Assembly: GCA_947259045.1 (NCBI GenBank)
Contig: CAMYKZ010000013.1
Span: 28,394 to 92,393 of the forward strand
Direction: 5' to 3'
Length of the DNA: 64,000 bases
From: an uncultured Afifella sp.
GTDB lineage: Bacteria; Pseudomonadota; Alphaproteobacteria; Rhizobiales; Afifellaceae
Position 1 is the first letter of the stretch; each line of letters starts with the position of its first letter. Positions 30,106-41,728 of the stretch are shown in pieces. A model generated the notes under the pieces. The model had not been told where the DNA came from and made no database searches. It worked only from the letters and a program-made list of their open reading frames with translations. Made by a program: the position numbers and the translations under genes.

Positions 30106-30873
30106 TCACCAATTTCTGGACGGGAAGAAGACTTCCCCTGCTGATATCAGGCGATCCGGCTGACCGGCCTGATGAAGAATGAGCCGGCCTGAGGAATCCA
30201 TTCCATCAAACCGGCCCGAAAGGGTTTCGTTGGGCAACCTGATTTCAATCGGCTCGCCCAATCCTGACGCCCGCTCAAGCCAGGCTGTCCGAATCGTCGC
30301 AAATCCATCATCGGAGCTTTGCCAATGTTCCAGCCGCAATGCCATGTTCCGCGACAGGCTGTCGAACAGGTCGGCTGGATCGAGTGGAACGCCTTGTGCA
30401 CTGAAATCAGTCGCCTTGTAGCGGGCTTCACCCGGGTGATGAACGAGATTGACGCCGATCCCGACAACGGCGAGAGCCAGGTCATCGCCGTCGGCTTGGG
30501 ATTCAGCAAGAATACCGGAAACCTTCATGCCCCTCAAAAGCAGGTCGTTGGGCCACTTGATGGCAAGGTCACGCCTGTTTATCCGACCGGGCTGTTCGAT
30601 CAAAGCGTCGTACAGGGCAACAGATGCCAGAAGCGGAAGTTCCGGTAAACGGCGACTGGCGACCCGCACGGCCAGAGATGCATACAGATTGCCCGCCTCC
30701 GATGTCCATTCGGCGCCCTGCCGTCCACGTCCGGTGATCTGGCGTTCCGCCGTTACCCAGACCGGCAAAGGATCGCCGCGCCGGGCGCGGGCCATTGCTT
30801 CGTCGTTTGTTGAACCGACCGCACCGAGGGCGACATGATGAATCCCGCGTCGCACGGCTTCCTGATTGATCAT
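30106..30873 (-). CDS. birA: Biotin-[acetyl-CoA carboxylase] ligase
   Basis: A 255-residue biotin protein ligase that attaches biotin to BCCP. The ATP/biotin loop GRGRQGAEWTSEAGNLYASL and the KWPNDLLLRGMKVSGILAE block are clear. No N-terminal helix-turn-helix is present, so it is a monofunctional ligase and not a biotin repressor. It follows nuoN by 3 bases and precedes rnj by 9, an order common in Hyphomicrobiales. Confidence 0.94.
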   Translation of the reverse strand: MINQEAVRRGIHHVALGAVGSTNDEAMARARRGDPLPVWVTAERQITGRGRQGAEWTSEAGNLYASLAVRVASRRLPELPLLASVALYDALIEQPGRINRRDLAIKWPNDLLLRGMKVSGILAESQADGDDLALAVVGIGVNLVHHPGEARYKATDFSAQGVPLDPADLFDSLSRNMALRLEHWQSSDDGFATIRTAWLERASGLGEPIEIRLPNETLSGRFDGMDSSGRLILHQAGQPDRLISAGEVFFPSRNW

Positions 30874-30876
30874 CAG

Positions 30877-32301
30877 CTAGAAGAGCGTCTTTGCCGCTTC
30901 GTTCGCCGCATCCAGAACGGTTGACATGATGGGAAGAAAACCAACGACAAACAAACCTGAAAGGACCAGCACGGTCTGCAGCTCGACCGGCATGCGTTGA
31001 AATTTCTCGGCAGGTTCGTCGAAATACATGATCTTGATAATCCGCAGATAATAATAGGCGCCGATCACGCTGGCGACGACACCGATCACGGCAAGTGTGT
31101 AGAGTTCGGCCTCGATCGCCGCCAGAAAGACAACATATTTGGCAAAGAAACCGGCGAGCGGCGGTATCCCGGCCAGCGAAAACAGGATCGCTGAGAACAA
31201 TAACGCCATCATTGGCTGATTTCGCCCCAGCCCGGCAAGCGAATCAATGTCTTCAACCATCTCACCGCGCCGCCGCATCGACAGAATGCAGGCGAAAGCA
31301 CCAAGGGTCATGGCCAGATAGATGACCAGATATACCAGCACACCCTGGACACCAGCCTGCGACCCCGACACCAGACCAACCAGCGCAAACCCCATATGGC
31401 CAATCGACGAATAGGCCATCAGGCGTTTGATGTTTCGCTGGCCGATGGCGGCAAATGCCCCCAGAAGCATCGAGGCAACCGACACAAATCCGAGGACTTG
31501 CTGCCAATCGCTGGCGATCGGTTCGAAAGCGTCGATGACAACGCGGATCAGCAATGCCATGGCAGCCAGTTTCGGCGCCGCAGCGAAGAATGCCGTAACC
31601 GGCGTTGGCGCGCCTTCGTAGACATCCGGCGTCCACATATGAAACGGCACAGCCGATATCTTGAAGGCAAGGCCGGCGAGAACGAAGACCAGCCCGATGA
31701 CAAGTCCCGTCGACCGGCCGTCGGCCAGTTCGGCGGCAATACCTTCAAACCCGGTATGTCCCGTAAAGCCGTAGACAAGGGATGCACCATAGAGCAGCAT
31801 GCCCGATGACAGGGCACCGAGGACAAAATATTTCAGGCCGGCCTCTGTGGACCGGACAGAATCGCGGTGAATTGCGGCAATCACATAGAGCGAGAGCGAT
31901 TGAAGCTCCAGGCCGAGATACAGGCTGATCAGGTCATTTGCCGAGATCATCATCATCATGCCAAGCGTGGCAAGCACGATCAGGATCGGATATTCAAACC
32001 GTTCAAACCGCTCCGCCCGCGCAAAGCCGACTGACATGGCAATTGCAAATCCTGATCCGATAAGCGTGAGGATCTTCATGAAACGGGCAAAACCATCGAG
32101 GATAAAAGCCCCCTCGAACGCCCTGTAGGTTCCTTCCGGCAAACTCACTATGATCAACGCCGCACCGGCCAGGAGGGCGACGGAAAAGCCGGTAATCGGC
32201 GGCGCATAGCGTTCACCGCTGAAGACGCCGAACATCAAGAGCGTCATGGCGCCGACGGCCAGCAGAATCTCAGGAACAAGCGGGATAAGGTCGGGCATCA
32301 T
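30877..32301 (-). CDS. nuoN: NADH-quinone oxidoreductase subunit N
   Basis: A 474-residue, about 14-span antiporter-like subunit of the Complex I membrane arm. Conserved helices include [20 protein letters not shown] (with the key glutamate) and the lysine-bearing [40 protein letters not shown] is also present. It is the last core nuo gene and is followed by birA after 3 bases. Confidence 0.97.
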   Translation of the reverse strand: MMPDLIPLVPEILLAVGAMTLLMFGVFSGERYAPPITGFSVALLAGAALIIVSLPEGTYRAFEGAFILDGFARFMKILTLIGSGFAIAMSVGFARAERFERFEYPILIVLATLGMMMMISANDLISLYLGLELQSLSLYVIAAIHRDSVRSTEAGLKYFVLGALSSGMLLYGASLVYGFTGHTGFEGIAAELADGRSTGLVIGLVFVLAGLAFKISAVPFHMWTPDVYEGAPTPVTAFFAAAPKLAAMALLIRVVIDAFEPIASDWQQVLGFVSVASMLLGAFAAIGQRNIKRLMAYSSIGHMGFALVGLVSGSQAGVQGVLVYLVIYLAMTLGAFACILSMRRRGEMVEDIDSLAGLGRNQPMMALLFSAILFSLAGIPPLAGFFAKYVVFLAAIEAELYTLAVIGVVASVIGAYYYLRIIKIMYFDEPAEKFQRMPVELQTVLVLSGLFVVGFLPIMSTVLDAANEAAKTLF

Positions 32302-32316
32302 CGCGGTTTCTTCCTG

Positions 32317-33840
32317 CTAGTTCGCCAGCGCGGCGGTCTGGGCGGCAGATTGTGCCGCGTCGATCGCTGCCTGATACTGAAGGATCAGATTGTCAACAGA
32401 TGCGGCCGTGACATCGAGGATCGGCGCGGGCCAGACGCCGAACAGGATCGTCAGTACAATGAGCGGCACCAGAATGGTCTTCTCGCGTGCATCCATGTCG
32501 AGAATGCTTTTCAGGCTTTCCTTGTCGATATTGCCGAACACGACCCGACGGTAAAGCCACAGAGCATAAGCGGCGGACAGTATGACCCCGGTCGTCGCGA
32601 AAACGGCAACCCAGGTATTGACCTTGAAGACCGCAACAAGGGTCAGAAACTCACCGACAAAACCGGACGTTCCGGGCAACCCGACATTGGCCATCGTGAA
32701 GATCATGAATGTCAGCGCGTAAAACGGCATCCGGTTGACCAGTCCGCCATAGGCATCGATCCGCCTTGTATGCATCCGGTCATAGATAATGCCGACGCAG
32801 AGGAACAGTGCGCCCGAAACCAGGCCATGAGACAGCATCTGGAAAATTCCGCCCTGCACGCCCTGCACGTTCATGGTGAAGATGCCCATCGTTACATATC
32901 CCATATGGGCAACCGAGGAATAGGCGATCAGCTTTTTCATATCCTCCTGCGCCAGGGCGACAAGGGATGTGTAGATGATCGCGATGATGGAGAGCGTATA
33001 GACATAAGGCGCAAGGTCCGCGCTGGCGAGCGGGAACATCGGCAACGAAAACCGCAGGAAGCCGTAACCGCCCATCTTCAGCAGAATGCCGGCCAGGATG
33101 ACCGAGCCTGCCGTCGGCGCCTCAACGTGGGCATCCGGCAACCAGGTATGCACCGGCCACATCGGCATTTTCACCGCGAACGATGCGAAGAAGGCAAGCC
33201 AGAGCCAGAACTGCATCCGCTCGGAAAAGTCATAGGCCAGAAGTTCCGGGATCGAAGTGGTGTTGCTGCTCCAGTACATCGCCATGATCGCCAGCAGCAT
33301 GAGGACCGAACCAAGCAGTGTGAAGAGGAAAAACTTGAACGCCGCATAGACCCGCCGCTGTCCGCCCCAGATACCGATAATCAGGAACATCGGGATCAGG
33401 CCGCCCTCGAAAAATACGTAGAACAGGACGATATCAAGCGCGCAGAAAACACCGATCATCAATGTTTCAAGCACCAGAAAGGCGATCATGTATTCCTTCA
33501 CCCGGTCCTGAATCGAATTCCAGCTGGCCAGGATGCACAGCGGCATCAGGAACGTCGTCAGAATGACGAACAGCATCGAGATGCCGTCCACACCCATCCG
33601 GTAACTCATAATGCCGCCGAACCATTCATTGTTTTCGACAAACTGGAAACCCGGGTTGCTTGTGTCGAACCCGGCCCAGATAAACAGCGAAACAATGAAT
33701 GTGAGAACGGTGGAGCCCAGCGCAACGTGGCGAATGTTGCGCTTGTGCACTTCATCGTCACCGTTGATGAACACGAAAATGATCGCCGCCGCGATCATCG
33801 GCAGAAACGTGACTGTTGAAAGGGTAGGCCAGTTCAGCAT
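32317..33840 (-). CDS. nuoM: NADH-quinone oxidoreductase subunit M
   Basis: A 507-residue antiporter-like proton-pumping subunit. The conserved glutamate helix is [20 protein letters not shown]. The lysine helix is [20 protein letters not shown], and the broken-helix block [15 protein letters not shown] is present. An Ala-rich C-terminal tail ([16 protein letters not shown]) ends the protein. It lies between nuoL and nuoN with gaps of 13 and 15 bases. Confidence 0.97.
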   Translation of the reverse strand: MLNWPTLSTVTFLPMIAAAIIFVFINGDDEVHKRNIRHVALGSTVLTFIVSLFIWAGFDTSNPGFQFVENNEWFGGIMSYRMGVDGISMLFVILTTFLMPLCILASWNSIQDRVKEYMIAFLVLETLMIGVFCALDIVLFYVFFEGGLIPMFLIIGIWGGQRRVYAAFKFFLFTLLGSVLMLLAIMAMYWSSNTTSIPELLAYDFSERMQFWLWLAFFASFAVKMPMWPVHTWLPDAHVEAPTAGSVILAGILLKMGGYGFLRFSLPMFPLASADLAPYVYTLSIIAIIYTSLVALAQEDMKKLIAYSSVAHMGYVTMGIFTMNVQGVQGGIFQMLSHGLVSGALFLCVGIIYDRMHTRRIDAYGGLVNRMPFYALTFMIFTMANVGLPGTSGFVGEFLTLVAVFKVNTWVAVFATTGVILSAAYALWLYRRVVFGNIDKESLKSILDMDAREKTILVPLIVLTILFGVWPAPILDVTAASVDNLILQYQAAIDAAQSAAQTAALAN

Positions 33841-33853
33841 TTATTGTTCCGTC

Positions 33854-35896
33854 CTATCCGGCAAACATCATCCAGGTGACAAGAGCCGCCACACCGATCA
33901 TCATCGCGAATGCATAATGGTAGAGATAGCCGGTCTGCACTTTCACGGCCCAGCGGTTCGTGACCAGCAGGACAAGTGACGAAATCCCATCCGGCCCGAA
34001 ACGGTCGATAAAACCGCCGTCGCCCCGCTTCCAGAGGATACGGCCCAGCGCAAATGCCGGCCGCACAAACAAAAAATCAAACAGTTCGTCAAAGTACCAT
34101 TTGTTGAGCAGGAAGCGGTATAGCCCGTTATGCTCATTTGCCAGGGCCTTCGGAATGTCGGGCCGGACAATATAAAACCAGTAGGCGGTTGCCAGGCCAA
34201 CCAGCATGGCAATGAACGGCGAGGCTTTTACCCAGAACGGAACATGGTGGAGTTCCTCCAGGATTTCATTGGTTTCACTGACAAACAAGGATTGCTGCCA
34301 GAATGCCCTAAAGTGATCGGCTTCGACGAAATCGGCATGGAAAATAAACCCTGCAAAAAGTGCGCCCGCCGCCAGAATATAAAGCGGCACAAGCATCACC
34401 TTCGGGCTTTCGTGCGCGTTTTCCATCACATCGGCCGGCGCCCGGGCCTTGCCGTGGAACGTCATGAAGAACAGACGCCAGGAATAGAATGATGTGAACA
34501 CCGCGGCCAGAACCAGACAGATAAACGCGAACCCGGCCGCTCCATTGTGCCCGGCAAATGCGGCTTCGACGACCGCATCCTTTGAGAAAAATCCGGCGGT
34601 TCCAATCAGTGTTCCAGGGATGCCGACGCCGGTCAGGGCAATCGTACCGACGAACATCAGCCAGTACGTCGCCGGGATCTTGGATTTCAGCCCGCCCATC
34701 TTGCGCATGTCCTGCTCGTCGGACACCGCGTGAATCACGGAACCGGCCCCAAGGAACAGCAGCGCTTTGAAGAAAGCATGGGTAAACAGGTGAAAGATTG
34801 CCACCGAATAGGCGCCGAGCCCCAGGGCCACGAACATGTAGCCAAGCTGAGAGCAGGTCGAATAGGCAATCACCCGCTTGATGTCGTTTTGCACAAGACC
34901 GACGGATGCCGCAAACAACGCCGTAAAAGCGCCGACCATCGTCACCACAAGAAGGGCGGTGTGGCTGAGCTCGAAAATCGGCGAAAGCCGCGCAACCATG
35001 AAGACGCCGGCAGTGACCATCGTCGCGGCATGGATCAGCGCAGAGACCGGGGTCGGTCCCTCCATCGCATCGGGCAACCACGTGTGCAACGGAACCTGAG
35101 CGGATTTTCCCATGGCGCCAAGGAACAGAAGAAGACAGATGATCGTCATCACGGCGCTGCCGCCGATATAATCATGGCCGAAAATGCTCAGTGCCGCATC
35201 ATCACCTCCGGCGACAGCCTGCGCGTTGGCGAAGATGGTGTCGAAATTGATTGAGCCGAACACCACAAAGACACCAAAAATACCAAGGGCAAAACCGAAG
35301 TCTCCGATCCGGTTGACGACAAACGCCTTGATCGCGGCAGCATTCGCCGAAGGCTTGTGGTACCAAAATCCGATCAGCAAATAGGATGCCAGGCCGACAC
35401 CTTCCCAACCAAAGAACATCTGCAGCAAATTGTCCGCCGTCACCAGCATCAGCATGGCGAAGGTGAACAGCGACAGATAGGCAAAGAACCGCGGCCGGTG
35501 CGGATCATGTTGCATATAGCCGATGGAATAGATGTGCACGAGCGTCGAGACAGTCGTCACGACGACCAGCATGACAACGGTCAGTGTATCGATGCGCAGC
35601 GCCCAGTCGGCCGTCAGCGTGCCGGAAGACAGCCAGGTCATGACCGGCTCGGTAAAGGCAACCCCCTCGCCCTTCCAGAAATCGAAAAACGCAATCCAGG
35701 ACAACAGCGCAGTTATGACCATGAACGTGCAGGTGATCAGTTCCGCGCCGCGCGATCCCTGGGCGTCGTGGTGATGATCGCCATCATGGCCACCATGCTC
35801 AGGCTCGCCGCGGGTGCGTTCCATGGCCCCATATACGGCTATCGCACCGGCGATCAAGGCACCGGCAAGCGGCAGAAAGACGATAAATGAATACAC
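33854..35896 (-). CDS. nuoL: NADH-quinone oxidoreductase subunit L
   Basis: A 680-residue distal antiporter-like subunit carrying the long lateral helix at its C terminus. Typical blocks are [40 protein letters not shown] and [21 protein letters not shown] histidine-rich loop ([15 protein letters not shown]) after the first span is unusual but lies outside conserved regions. The start is 4 bases after the nuoK stop. Confidence 0.97.
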   Translation of the reverse strand: MYSFIVFLPLAGALIAGAIAVYGAMERTRGEPEHGGHDGDHHHDAQGSRGAELITCTFMVITALLSWIAFFDFWKGEGVAFTEPVMTWLSSGTLTADWALRIDTLTVVMLVVVTTVSTLVHIYSIGYMQHDPHRPRFFAYLSLFTFAMLMLVTADNLLQMFFGWEGVGLASYLLIGFWYHKPSANAAAIKAFVVNRIGDFGFALGIFGVFVVFGSINFDTIFANAQAVAGGDDAALSIFGHDYIGGSAVMTIICLLLFLGAMGKSAQVPLHTWLPDAMEGPTPVSALIHAATMVTAGVFMVARLSPIFELSHTALLVVTMVGAFTALFAASVGLVQNDIKRVIAYSTCSQLGYMFVALGLGAYSVAIFHLFTHAFFKALLFLGAGSVIHAVSDEQDMRKMGGLKSKIPATYWLMFVGTIALTGVGIPGTLIGTAGFFSKDAVVEAAFAGHNGAAGFAFICLVLAAVFTSFYSWRLFFMTFHGKARAPADVMENAHESPKVMLVPLYILAAGALFAGFIFHADFVEADHFRAFWQQSLFVSETNEILEELHHVPFWVKASPFIAMLVGLATAYWFYIVRPDIPKALANEHNGLYRFLLNKWYFDELFDFLFVRPAFALGRILWKRGDGGFIDRFGPDGISSLVLLVTNRWAVKVQTGYLYHYAFAMMIGVAALVTWMMFAG

Positions 35897-35900
35897 CAGC

Positions 35901-36212
35901 CTAGCCTTTCATCATATTGACGTCTTCAACCGCGATGGAACCGCGGTTGCGGAAGAAGACCACGAGAATTGCCAGACCGATTGCCGCTTCTGCAGCTGCA
36001 ACCGTGAGCACAAGAAGGGCAAAAATCTGCCCCGTCAGGTCGCCGAGAAACGACGAAAACGCCACGAGGTTGATATTGACCCCAAGCAGGATCAATTCCA
36101 CCGACATCAGAATGATGATGACATTCTTCCGGTTCAGGAAAATTCCGAACACACCCAGTGTGAACAGGACGGCTGCAACCGTCAGATAATGGCCAAGCGC
36201 AATATCCATCAT
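35901..36212 (-). CDS. nuoK: NADH-quinone oxidoreductase subunit K
   Basis: A 103-residue, three-span subunit. The two conserved membrane glutamates are in the [17 protein letters not shown] and [14 protein letters not shown] helices. Tandem ATGs at 36212 and 36209 are both possible. They follow the nuoJ stop by 4 bases and match the family length, whereas the frame's upstream extension overlaps nuoJ and is rejected. Confidence 0.96.
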   Translation of the reverse strand: MMDIALGHYLTVAAVLFTLGVFGIFLNRKNVIIILMSVELILLGVNINLVAFSSFLGDLTGQIFALLVLTVAAAEAAIGLAILVVFFRNRGSIAVEDVNMMKG

Positions 36213-36216
36213 CGTC

Positions 36217-36831
36217 CTAGATTCCCTTGCCGGATTTGACCTGAACCACTTCAATCGACGTGGCCGGTGTGCGGGCGACCTGAGTAGGGATATCCTGACG
36301 CCGGACGCCCTGCTTGTGTCGCAGTGTCAGGACGATCGCACCGATCATGGCAACGAGGAGCACCATTCCGGCGGTTTGGAAGAAGTAGATATATTTCGTG
36401 TAGAGCAGAGTACCGATCGCTTCGATATTTGATTTTTCCGTAAGCGGCGGGATCGGCGTGACAGCACTGGCCGTTGCATCAACATCGATGACCGTACCGG
36501 CAAGGACTGCGATCAGTTCGACCAAAAGCACGAGGCCGATCAGAGCGCCAACCGGCAAATACTGCAAAAAACCCTGGCGCAATTCGGTAAAATCAACGTC
36601 CAGCATCATCACAACGAAGAGAAACAGAACGGCAACCGCGCCAACATAGACGACGACCAGAATCATCGCGAGGAATTCCGCCCCGAGCAGAACGAACAAT
36701 CCGGCAGCATTGAAAAACGCAAGGATCAGGAACAGGACCGAATGAACCGGATTGCGCGCCGAGATCACCATAAAGGCAGAGCCGATGGTGAAGAACGCGA
36801 ACAGGTAAAAGAAAAGTGGCTTCAGGATCAT
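36217..36831 (-). CDS. nuoJ: NADH-quinone oxidoreductase subunit J
   Basis: A 204-residue, five-span membrane subunit. It includes the pi-bulge helix region [20 protein letters not shown], which links quinone reduction to proton pumping. The start at 36831 ([14 protein letters not shown]) matches the family, whereas the frame's 20-codon upstream extension is not conserved in type. The C-terminal ~40 residues are hydrophilic. An 85-base gap separates it from nuoI. Confidence 0.95.
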   Translation of the reverse strand: MILKPLFFYLFAFFTIGSAFMVISARNPVHSVLFLILAFFNAAGLFVLLGAEFLAMILVVVYVGAVAVLFLFVVMMLDVDFTELRQGFLQYLPVGALIGLVLLVELIAVLAGTVIDVDATASAVTPIPPLTEKSNIEAIGTLLYTKYIYFFQTAGMVLLVAMIGAIVLTLRHKQGVRRQDIPTQVARTPATSIEVVQVKSGKGI

Positions 36832-36916
36832 CTTGCTTCCGGCCCCGGTTGGCTGAGATCTCTTAACGGGGCGTCCCGCCTGCGTCCACAACCCAGATCA
36901 CTTATTGAGGAAACTA

Positions 36917-37408
36917 TCATCGGTACGGTGCATCCAGTGCCTGGTTGCGGGCAAGCTCGCGCTCCCAGCGATCACCGTTGGCCAGCAGCTTGTCCTTGTC
37001 GAAATAGAGTTCTTCGCGGGTCTCGGTGGCAAATTCGAAATTCGGACCCTCGACGATAGCATCCACCGGACAGGCTTCCTGGCAGAAGCCGCAATAGATG
37101 CATTTGACCATGTCGATGTCGTAACGCACGGTCCTGCGAGTGCCGTCGTTGCGGCGCGGGCCGGCCTCGATGGTGATTGCCTGCGCCGGGCAGATCGCTT
37201 CGCAAAGTTTGCAGGCAATGCAACGCTCCTCGCCATTGGGATACCGGCGCAAAGCATGTTCGCCGCGGAACCGCGGGCTGACCGGTCCTTTCTCGAAAGG
37301 ATAATTGATCGTTGATTTCGGCGCGAAGAAATAGCGCATCGCCATAACGAACGCCGAGGCGAACTCTTTCAGCAAAACCGATCCGGCAGCTTGGGTCAGA
37401 CCTGACAT
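36917..37408 (-). CDS. nuoI: NADH-quinone oxidoreductase subunit I
   Basis: A 163-residue subunit that binds clusters N6a and N6b in the connecting arm. Two CxxCxxCxxxCP motifs are visible: [12 protein letters not shown] and [12 protein letters not shown]. Length and the N-terminal amphipathic helix are typical. A 76-residue extra membrane protein is coded immediately upstream, between nuoH and nuoI. Confidence 0.97.
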   Translation of the reverse strand: MSGLTQAAGSVLLKEFASAFVMAMRYFFAPKSTINYPFEKGPVSPRFRGEHALRRYPNGEERCIACKLCEAICPAQAITIEAGPRRNDGTRRTVRYDIDMVKCIYCGFCQEACPVDAIVEGPNFEFATETREELYFDKDKLLANGDRWERELARNQALDAPYR

Positions 37409-37435
37409 GATGCATGTTCCTTTAGCAATTCAACC

Positions 37436-37666
37436 TCAACCAATGATCTGTCCTTCGATAAACCCGAATGCAACGTAAAGGATCACTGGCAACAGAACGA
37501 AATTGGCTTTGCGCACTAGGTCCAGGATGACAAGCGATCTGTGCCGCTCGCGCACATTGCGGTTGCCGGCCTTTTCCTCCTGCTTCCTGATGATCATGCC
37601 AAACAGGAGGAAATCCACGATCGCCAGAGCCAAACCGAGAAGAGCGCCAAGCAGTTGATTGTCCAT
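37436..37666 (-). CDS. Small two-span membrane protein inside the nuo operon (nuoH-nuoI gap)
   Basis: A 76-residue protein beginning MDNQLLGALLGLALAIVDFL. It has two hydrophobic stretches flanking a basic loop (EEKAGNRNVRERHRS). It starts 5 bases after the nuoH stop and ends 27 bases before nuoI, so it is surely co-transcribed and probably translationally coupled. I do not recognise the family. An accessory or assembly role in Complex I is suggested only by position. Confidence 0.7.
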   Translation of the reverse strand: MDNQLLGALLGLALAIVDFLLFGMIIRKQEEKAGNRNVRERHRSLVILDLVRKANFVLLPVILYVAFGFIEGQIIG

Positions 37667-37671
37667 GCCAC

Positions 37672-38730
37672 CTACCCCGCGACGCCACCCCAGCCCGTGA
37701 GCTGGAGAACGAATGCAACGATGGCAACGGAGGCCAGCGAAATCGGCAGGAACACTTTCCAGCCCAGCCGCATCAACTGGTCATAGCGATAGCGTGGCAC
37801 GATCGCCTTCACCATGGCAAACATGAAGAAGACGAAACAGACCTTGAGCACAAACCAGACGACGCCCGGCACCCAGGTAAACGGCACAATATTGACCGGC
37901 GGCAGCCATCCGCCAAGGAAAAGGATCGTCGTCAGCGCACACATCAGGGTGATTGCGACATATTCGCCGAGCATGAAAAGCATGTAAGGCGTCGACGAAT
38001 ATTCCACCATGAAGCCTGCGACCAGTTCCGACTCCGCCTCCGGCAGATCGAAAGGCGGCCGGTTGGTTTCTGCAAGTGCCGATATGAAAAAGATCACGAA
38101 CATCGGGAACAGGACCAGCCAGTTCCAGTCGAGGAATGAGTTCACGGGCAGGCCCACTGTCGTTCCAAGTCCGGTCTGCTGGGCCAGCACGATATCCGTC
38201 AGGTTCAATGATCCGACAGTCAGCAGAACAGTGATGATCACAAAACCGATGGAGACTTCATAGGATACCATCTGTGCCGCCGACCGAAGGGCGCCAAGGA
38301 ACGGATATTTCGAGTTCGAAGCCCAGCCGCCCATGATCACGCCATAGACTTCCAGCGACGAAATCGCAAAAACATAAAGAATGCCAACATTGATATCGGC
38401 TACCGCCCAGCCTTCGTCGACGGGAATCACCGCCCAGGCAGCCAGTGCAAGCACTGCGGAAATCAATGGCGCCAGAAGGAAGACCGTCTTGTCGGCCGGC
38501 GCCGGGATCACCGGTTCCTTGAGCACGAATTTCAAAAGATCGGCAAACGACTGGAACAGCCCCCACGGCCCGACGACGTTCGGCCCGCGGCGCATCTGCA
38601 CGGCAGCCCAGATCTTGCGGTCGGCATAAAGCAGATAGGCAACGATCAGCAACAGCACGACCATCAACAACAGGCTCTTGCCGGCGATGATCAGGCCGGG
38701 AATGACATAGGTATCAAGGATTGCGTCCAT
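37672..38730 (-). CDS. nuoH: NADH-quinone oxidoreductase subunit H
   Basis: A 352-residue, eight-span subunit forming part of the quinone chamber and the first proton path. Conserved blocks are [40 protein letters not shown] and the C-terminal [19 protein letters not shown]. The start [12 protein letters not shown] at 38730 follows the nuoG stop by 8 bases. The frame's 18-codon upstream extension overlaps nuoG and is dropped. Confidence 0.97.
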   Translation of the reverse strand: MDAILDTYVIPGLIIAGKSLLLMVVLLLIVAYLLYADRKIWAAVQMRRGPNVVGPWGLFQSFADLLKFVLKEPVIPAPADKTVFLLAPLISAVLALAAWAVIPVDEGWAVADINVGILYVFAISSLEVYGVIMGGWASNSKYPFLGALRSAAQMVSYEVSIGFVIITVLLTVGSLNLTDIVLAQQTGLGTTVGLPVNSFLDWNWLVLFPMFVIFFISALAETNRPPFDLPEAESELVAGFMVEYSSTPYMLFMLGEYVAITLMCALTTILFLGGWLPPVNIVPFTWVPGVVWFVLKVCFVFFMFAMVKAIVPRYRYDQLMRLGWKVFLPISLASVAIVAFVLQLTGWGGVAG

Positions 38731-38738
38731 CTTGGTCC

Positions 38739-40859
38739 CTACTCGGCCGCTTCGGCTTTTGGTCCGAGCGCCATGGCGGAACATTCAGCCATGACGGCCG
38801 ATGCCCGGGCAATCGGATTGGTGAGATAAAAATCCTGTACCGCATTGGCGAACTGCGCAGACGAGGCTGACCCGCCCCCCGATGAAGGCGATGATGCAGG
38901 CGATGATGCAAGCGCTCGCAGATCACCGGGATCGCCGGCGTCGATATCATCGATCCGCGCCAGGTGCGGATGGACCTGATAAAGATCCTGGCGCAACTGG
39001 CTCAGCGTATCGAAGGCAAGCCGGTGACCAAGCGCATCGGAGAGCGCCCTGAGAATCGACCAGTCATCACGGGCGTCGCCCGGCGGAAAAGCCGCCCGCA
39101 TCGCCATCTGTGCCCGCCCCTCGGTATTGACGAACGTGCCGGATTTTTCCGTGTAGGCCGCACCCGGCAGAATAACGTCCGCCCGGTGCGCGCCTGCATC
39201 ACCATGGCTGCCGATATAGACGACAAAGGCAGACCCGAGCGCGTTTGTATCGAGTTCATCGGCGCCGAGAAGGAAGACGATATCAAGATTACCCTGCCCC
39301 GCCGCCGAAATCATAGCGGCTGTATCCATGCCGCCGCTTTGCGGAACGAAACCGATGTCAAGACCGCCAACGCGGGCTGCTGCAGTGTGCAGAACCGCAA
39401 AACCGTTCCAGTCATCGCCGAGCGCACCGACGTCAGCGGCGAGTTTTGCTGCCATCGCCAGGACCGCCGCGCCATCGTCACCCATAAGCGCACCCTGCCC
39501 GATAAGGATCATCGGCCGCTCTGCTGCCTCCAGCATTGAGCGGATGCTCCCTTCAAGCTCTGAAAGAGTGTTCGAGCCCGCACCCAAATATCTGTAATCA
39601 TATGTCAAATCGGCTTTCTCGCCGATCAGCGCAACCGGGAAATTACCAGCCAGCCAGCGCTTGCGGATTCGCGCATTCAAGACGGCGGCTTCGCGGCGCG
39701 GATTGGCGCCGACAATCAGCAGAGCGTCGGCATCCTCAATGCCCTCGATTGTCGGATTGAACAGATAGGACGCCCGGCCATGTGCCGGATCGAGCGCGAC
39801 GCCGTCCTGACGGCAGTCAAGGTTCGGCGAACCGAGTGATGTCATCAACCCCTTCAGGGCGTACATTTCCTCAACCGTGGAAAGATCGCCGGCAATCGAT
39901 CCGATCCTGTCACCGGACGTGGCTGAAACCTTGTCGGCGATGGCGGCAAACGCCTGCTGCCATGTCGCCGCTTCCAGCTTGCCGCCTCGGCGCAGATAGG
40001 GTTTGTCGAGGCGCTGAGTGCGAAGCCCGTCGAAGATGAACCGTGTCTTGTCGGAAATCCATTCCTCATTCACTGCTTCGTTGAGCCGTGGCAGCACTCG
40101 CATGACTTCGCGCCCGCGGGCATCGACACGGATGGCGCAACCGACCGCGTCCATGACGTCGATCGATTCCGTCTTGGTCAGTTCCCAGGGCCGCGCCTTG
40201 AAAGCGTAGGGCCGCGAGGTCAGCGCACCGACCGGGCAAAGATCAATTACATTGCCCTGCAATTCAGACGTCATGGCCTCTTCAAGATAAGTGGTGATCT
40301 CCATATCCTCGCCGCGGCCGGTTGCGCCGAGTTCGGCAACGCCGGCCACCTCGGTCGTAAAGCGGACGCAGCGTGTACAGTGGATGCAGCGGGTCATGAT
40401 TGTCTTGACCAGCGGGCCGATATATTTGTTCTCCACTGCCCGCTTGTTTTCATCGTAGCGGGAATTGTCGACACCATAGGCCATCGCCTGATCCTGCAGG
40501 TCGCACTCGCCGCCCTGATCGCAGATCGGACAATCCAGCGGATGATTTATCAGCAGGAATTCCATCACACCTTCGCGCGCTTTCTTGACCATCGGAGTCT
40601 TGGTCATGATTTCCGGCGGCTGGCCTTCCGGCCCCGGACGAAGGTCGCGGACATTCATGGCGCATGATGCGGCAGGCTTGGGCGGTCCGCCTTTCACCTC
40701 AACCAGGCACATCCGGCAATTGCCGGCAATCGACAGCCGTTCATGGAAACAGAAGCGCGGAATTTCAGCGCCGGCTTCCTCTGCTGCCTGCAACAAGGTG
40801 TAGGAGGCCGGGACTTCGACTTCCTTGCCGTCAACGATGATTTTGCGGAGGTCTGACAT
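38739..40859 (-). CDS. nuoG: NADH-quinone oxidoreductase subunit G
   Basis: A 706-residue iron-sulphur subunit of the peripheral arm. The N-terminal ferredoxin-like [2Fe-2S] domain has the [19 protein letters not shown] block. The His-Cys cluster N5 region is [20 protein letters not shown], and cluster N4 follows at [10 protein letters not shown]. The rest is a molybdopterin-oxidoreductase-like fold. A Ser/Gly-rich insert ([16 protein letters not shown]) lies near the C terminus and looks like a linker. The gene follows a 72-residue membrane protein. Confidence 0.96.
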   Translation of the reverse strand: MSDLRKIIVDGKEVEVPASYTLLQAAEEAGAEIPRFCFHERLSIAGNCRMCLVEVKGGPPKPAASCAMNVRDLRPGPEGQPPEIMTKTPMVKKAREGVMEFLLINHPLDCPICDQGGECDLQDQAMAYGVDNSRYDENKRAVENKYIGPLVKTIMTRCIHCTRCVRFTTEVAGVAELGATGRGEDMEITTYLEEAMTSELQGNVIDLCPVGALTSRPYAFKARPWELTKTESIDVMDAVGCAIRVDARGREVMRVLPRLNEAVNEEWISDKTRFIFDGLRTQRLDKPYLRRGGKLEAATWQQAFAAIADKVSATSGDRIGSIAGDLSTVEEMYALKGLMTSLGSPNLDCRQDGVALDPAHGRASYLFNPTIEGIEDADALLIVGANPRREAAVLNARIRKRWLAGNFPVALIGEKADLTYDYRYLGAGSNTLSELEGSIRSMLEAAERPMILIGQGALMGDDGAAVLAMAAKLAADVGALGDDWNGFAVLHTAAARVGGLDIGFVPQSGGMDTAAMISAAGQGNLDIVFLLGADELDTNALGSAFVVYIGSHGDAGAHRADVILPGAAYTEKSGTFVNTEGRAQMAMRAAFPPGDARDDWSILRALSDALGHRLAFDTLSQLRQDLYQVHPHLARIDDIDAGDPGDLRALASSPASSPSSGGGSASSAQFANAVQDFYLTNPIARASAVMAECSAMALGPKAEAAE

Positions 40860-40868
40860 GTTTCTCAG

Positions 40869-41087
40869 TCAAGCCCTTTCAGTGTTCGGCCAACGAGAAA
40901 ACGCAAAGACCCACAGCATGATGACGTTCAAAACCGGAATGATCATCAACAAAGACCAAGCGCCGGAATATCCCGCTTTTGAAACTATTTTCCAGATCGG
41001 CACAATAAAAATCAGTATATATCCGACAATGAACAAAATCTGGATCGCACCAATCGACATTCCGTGCCTGAACACTTGCTCATCCAT
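40869..41087 (-). CDS. Small two-span membrane protein inside the nuo operon (nuoF-nuoG gap)
   Basis: A 72-residue protein with two hydrophobic helices (IGAIQILFIVGYILIFIVP and WSLLMIIPVLNVIMLWVFAF) joined by a short SKAGYSGA loop. The pattern resembles DUF805-like or other small YidH-type membrane proteins, but no family is assigned. It sits 9 bases both from nuoG and from the preceding helix-hairpin-helix gene, so it belongs to the operon. Confidence 0.65.
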   Translation of the reverse strand: MDEQVFRHGMSIGAIQILFIVGYILIFIVPIWKIVSKAGYSGAWSLLMIIPVLNVIMLWVFAFSRWPNTERA

Positions 41088-41096
41088 ACCACACTC

Positions 41097-41717
41097 CTAT
41101 TTCGACAGATTGCCCGCCTGTTCGATCCATCGGTCGCGCTCAACCCGGCCCTTGAAGCTGAGATAATCGTCGATCCAGTCGGTCTCCGCCCTGGTCCATG
41201 CAGCAATCTGGTCGAAATGATAAATACCCAGATCGTTCAATGTCATTTCCAGTTTCGGACCGATTCCGGAGATGCTCTTGAGGTTGTCTGCCTTGCCGTG
41301 ACGCGGGTTCTCCAGGCCGGATGGTCGTTTCGGGCCCGTTTTTACCGATTTTGCCTTCGGCGTCCGCGGCTTGGAGGGAACAGCTTTTTCCTCCAAGATG
41401 GCCTGCTCGATCATTTCATTCAGAATCGGCCGCGCCAGAGCCTCAACCGGCGTGTCGGTTAATCCGACCTTTTTGGCCGCACCATAATCGATCCTGGATT
41501 CAATCGGCCGGGCTGCGATCATCGTGCGCCGAACCGGGGCGGTCGGTATCGTCAGTTCACTTGCGGCTCGGCTGAGACCGGCAAGAGCGCCCAGCCCGAT
41601 GGCTGCACCGGCACTCCAGAGAACAAACGGATTGAATGCCAAAGCGGTCTTCGCCATTGCATCGATCGAGCTGCGAACAACGTCGTTTTCAAACATGTCG
41701 AACTTTCCCGAATTCAT
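41097..41717 (-). CDS. Membrane-anchored protein with C-terminal H3TH-type helix-hairpin-helix domain
   Basis: A 206-residue protein with one hydrophobic segment (about residues 25-48, NPFVLWSAGAAIGLGALAGL). A basic, Pro/Lys-rich linker (about 110-140) follows. The C-terminal 63-residue module begins DNLKSISGIGPKLEMTLNDL and ends FKGRVERDRWIEQAGNLSK. The module is nearly the same as the ends of NuoE and of the extended S2 in this window. Related short proteins between nuoF and nuoG occur in Hyphomicrobiales. The function is unknown. It is embedded in the nuo operon with gaps of about 10 bases each side. Confidence 0.75.
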   Translation of the reverse strand: MNSGKFDMFENDVVRSSIDAMAKTALAFNPFVLWSAGAAIGLGALAGLSRAASELTIPTAPVRRTMIAARPIESRIDYGAAKKVGLTDTPVEALARPILNEMIEQAILEEKAVPSKPRTPKAKSVKTGPKRPSGLENPRHGKADNLKSISGIGPKLEMTLNDLGIYHFDQIAAWTRAETDWIDDYLSFKGRVERDRWIEQAGNLSK

Positions 41718-41728
41718 CCGCCGCCCCC

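Noticed and set aside
32350..33819. Long open frame (489 codons) on the plus strand antisense to nuoM
   Set aside because: Composition is rich in His, Arg and Asp with no recognisable motifs. It mirrors the codon pattern of nuoM, a common artefact in G+C-rich genes.
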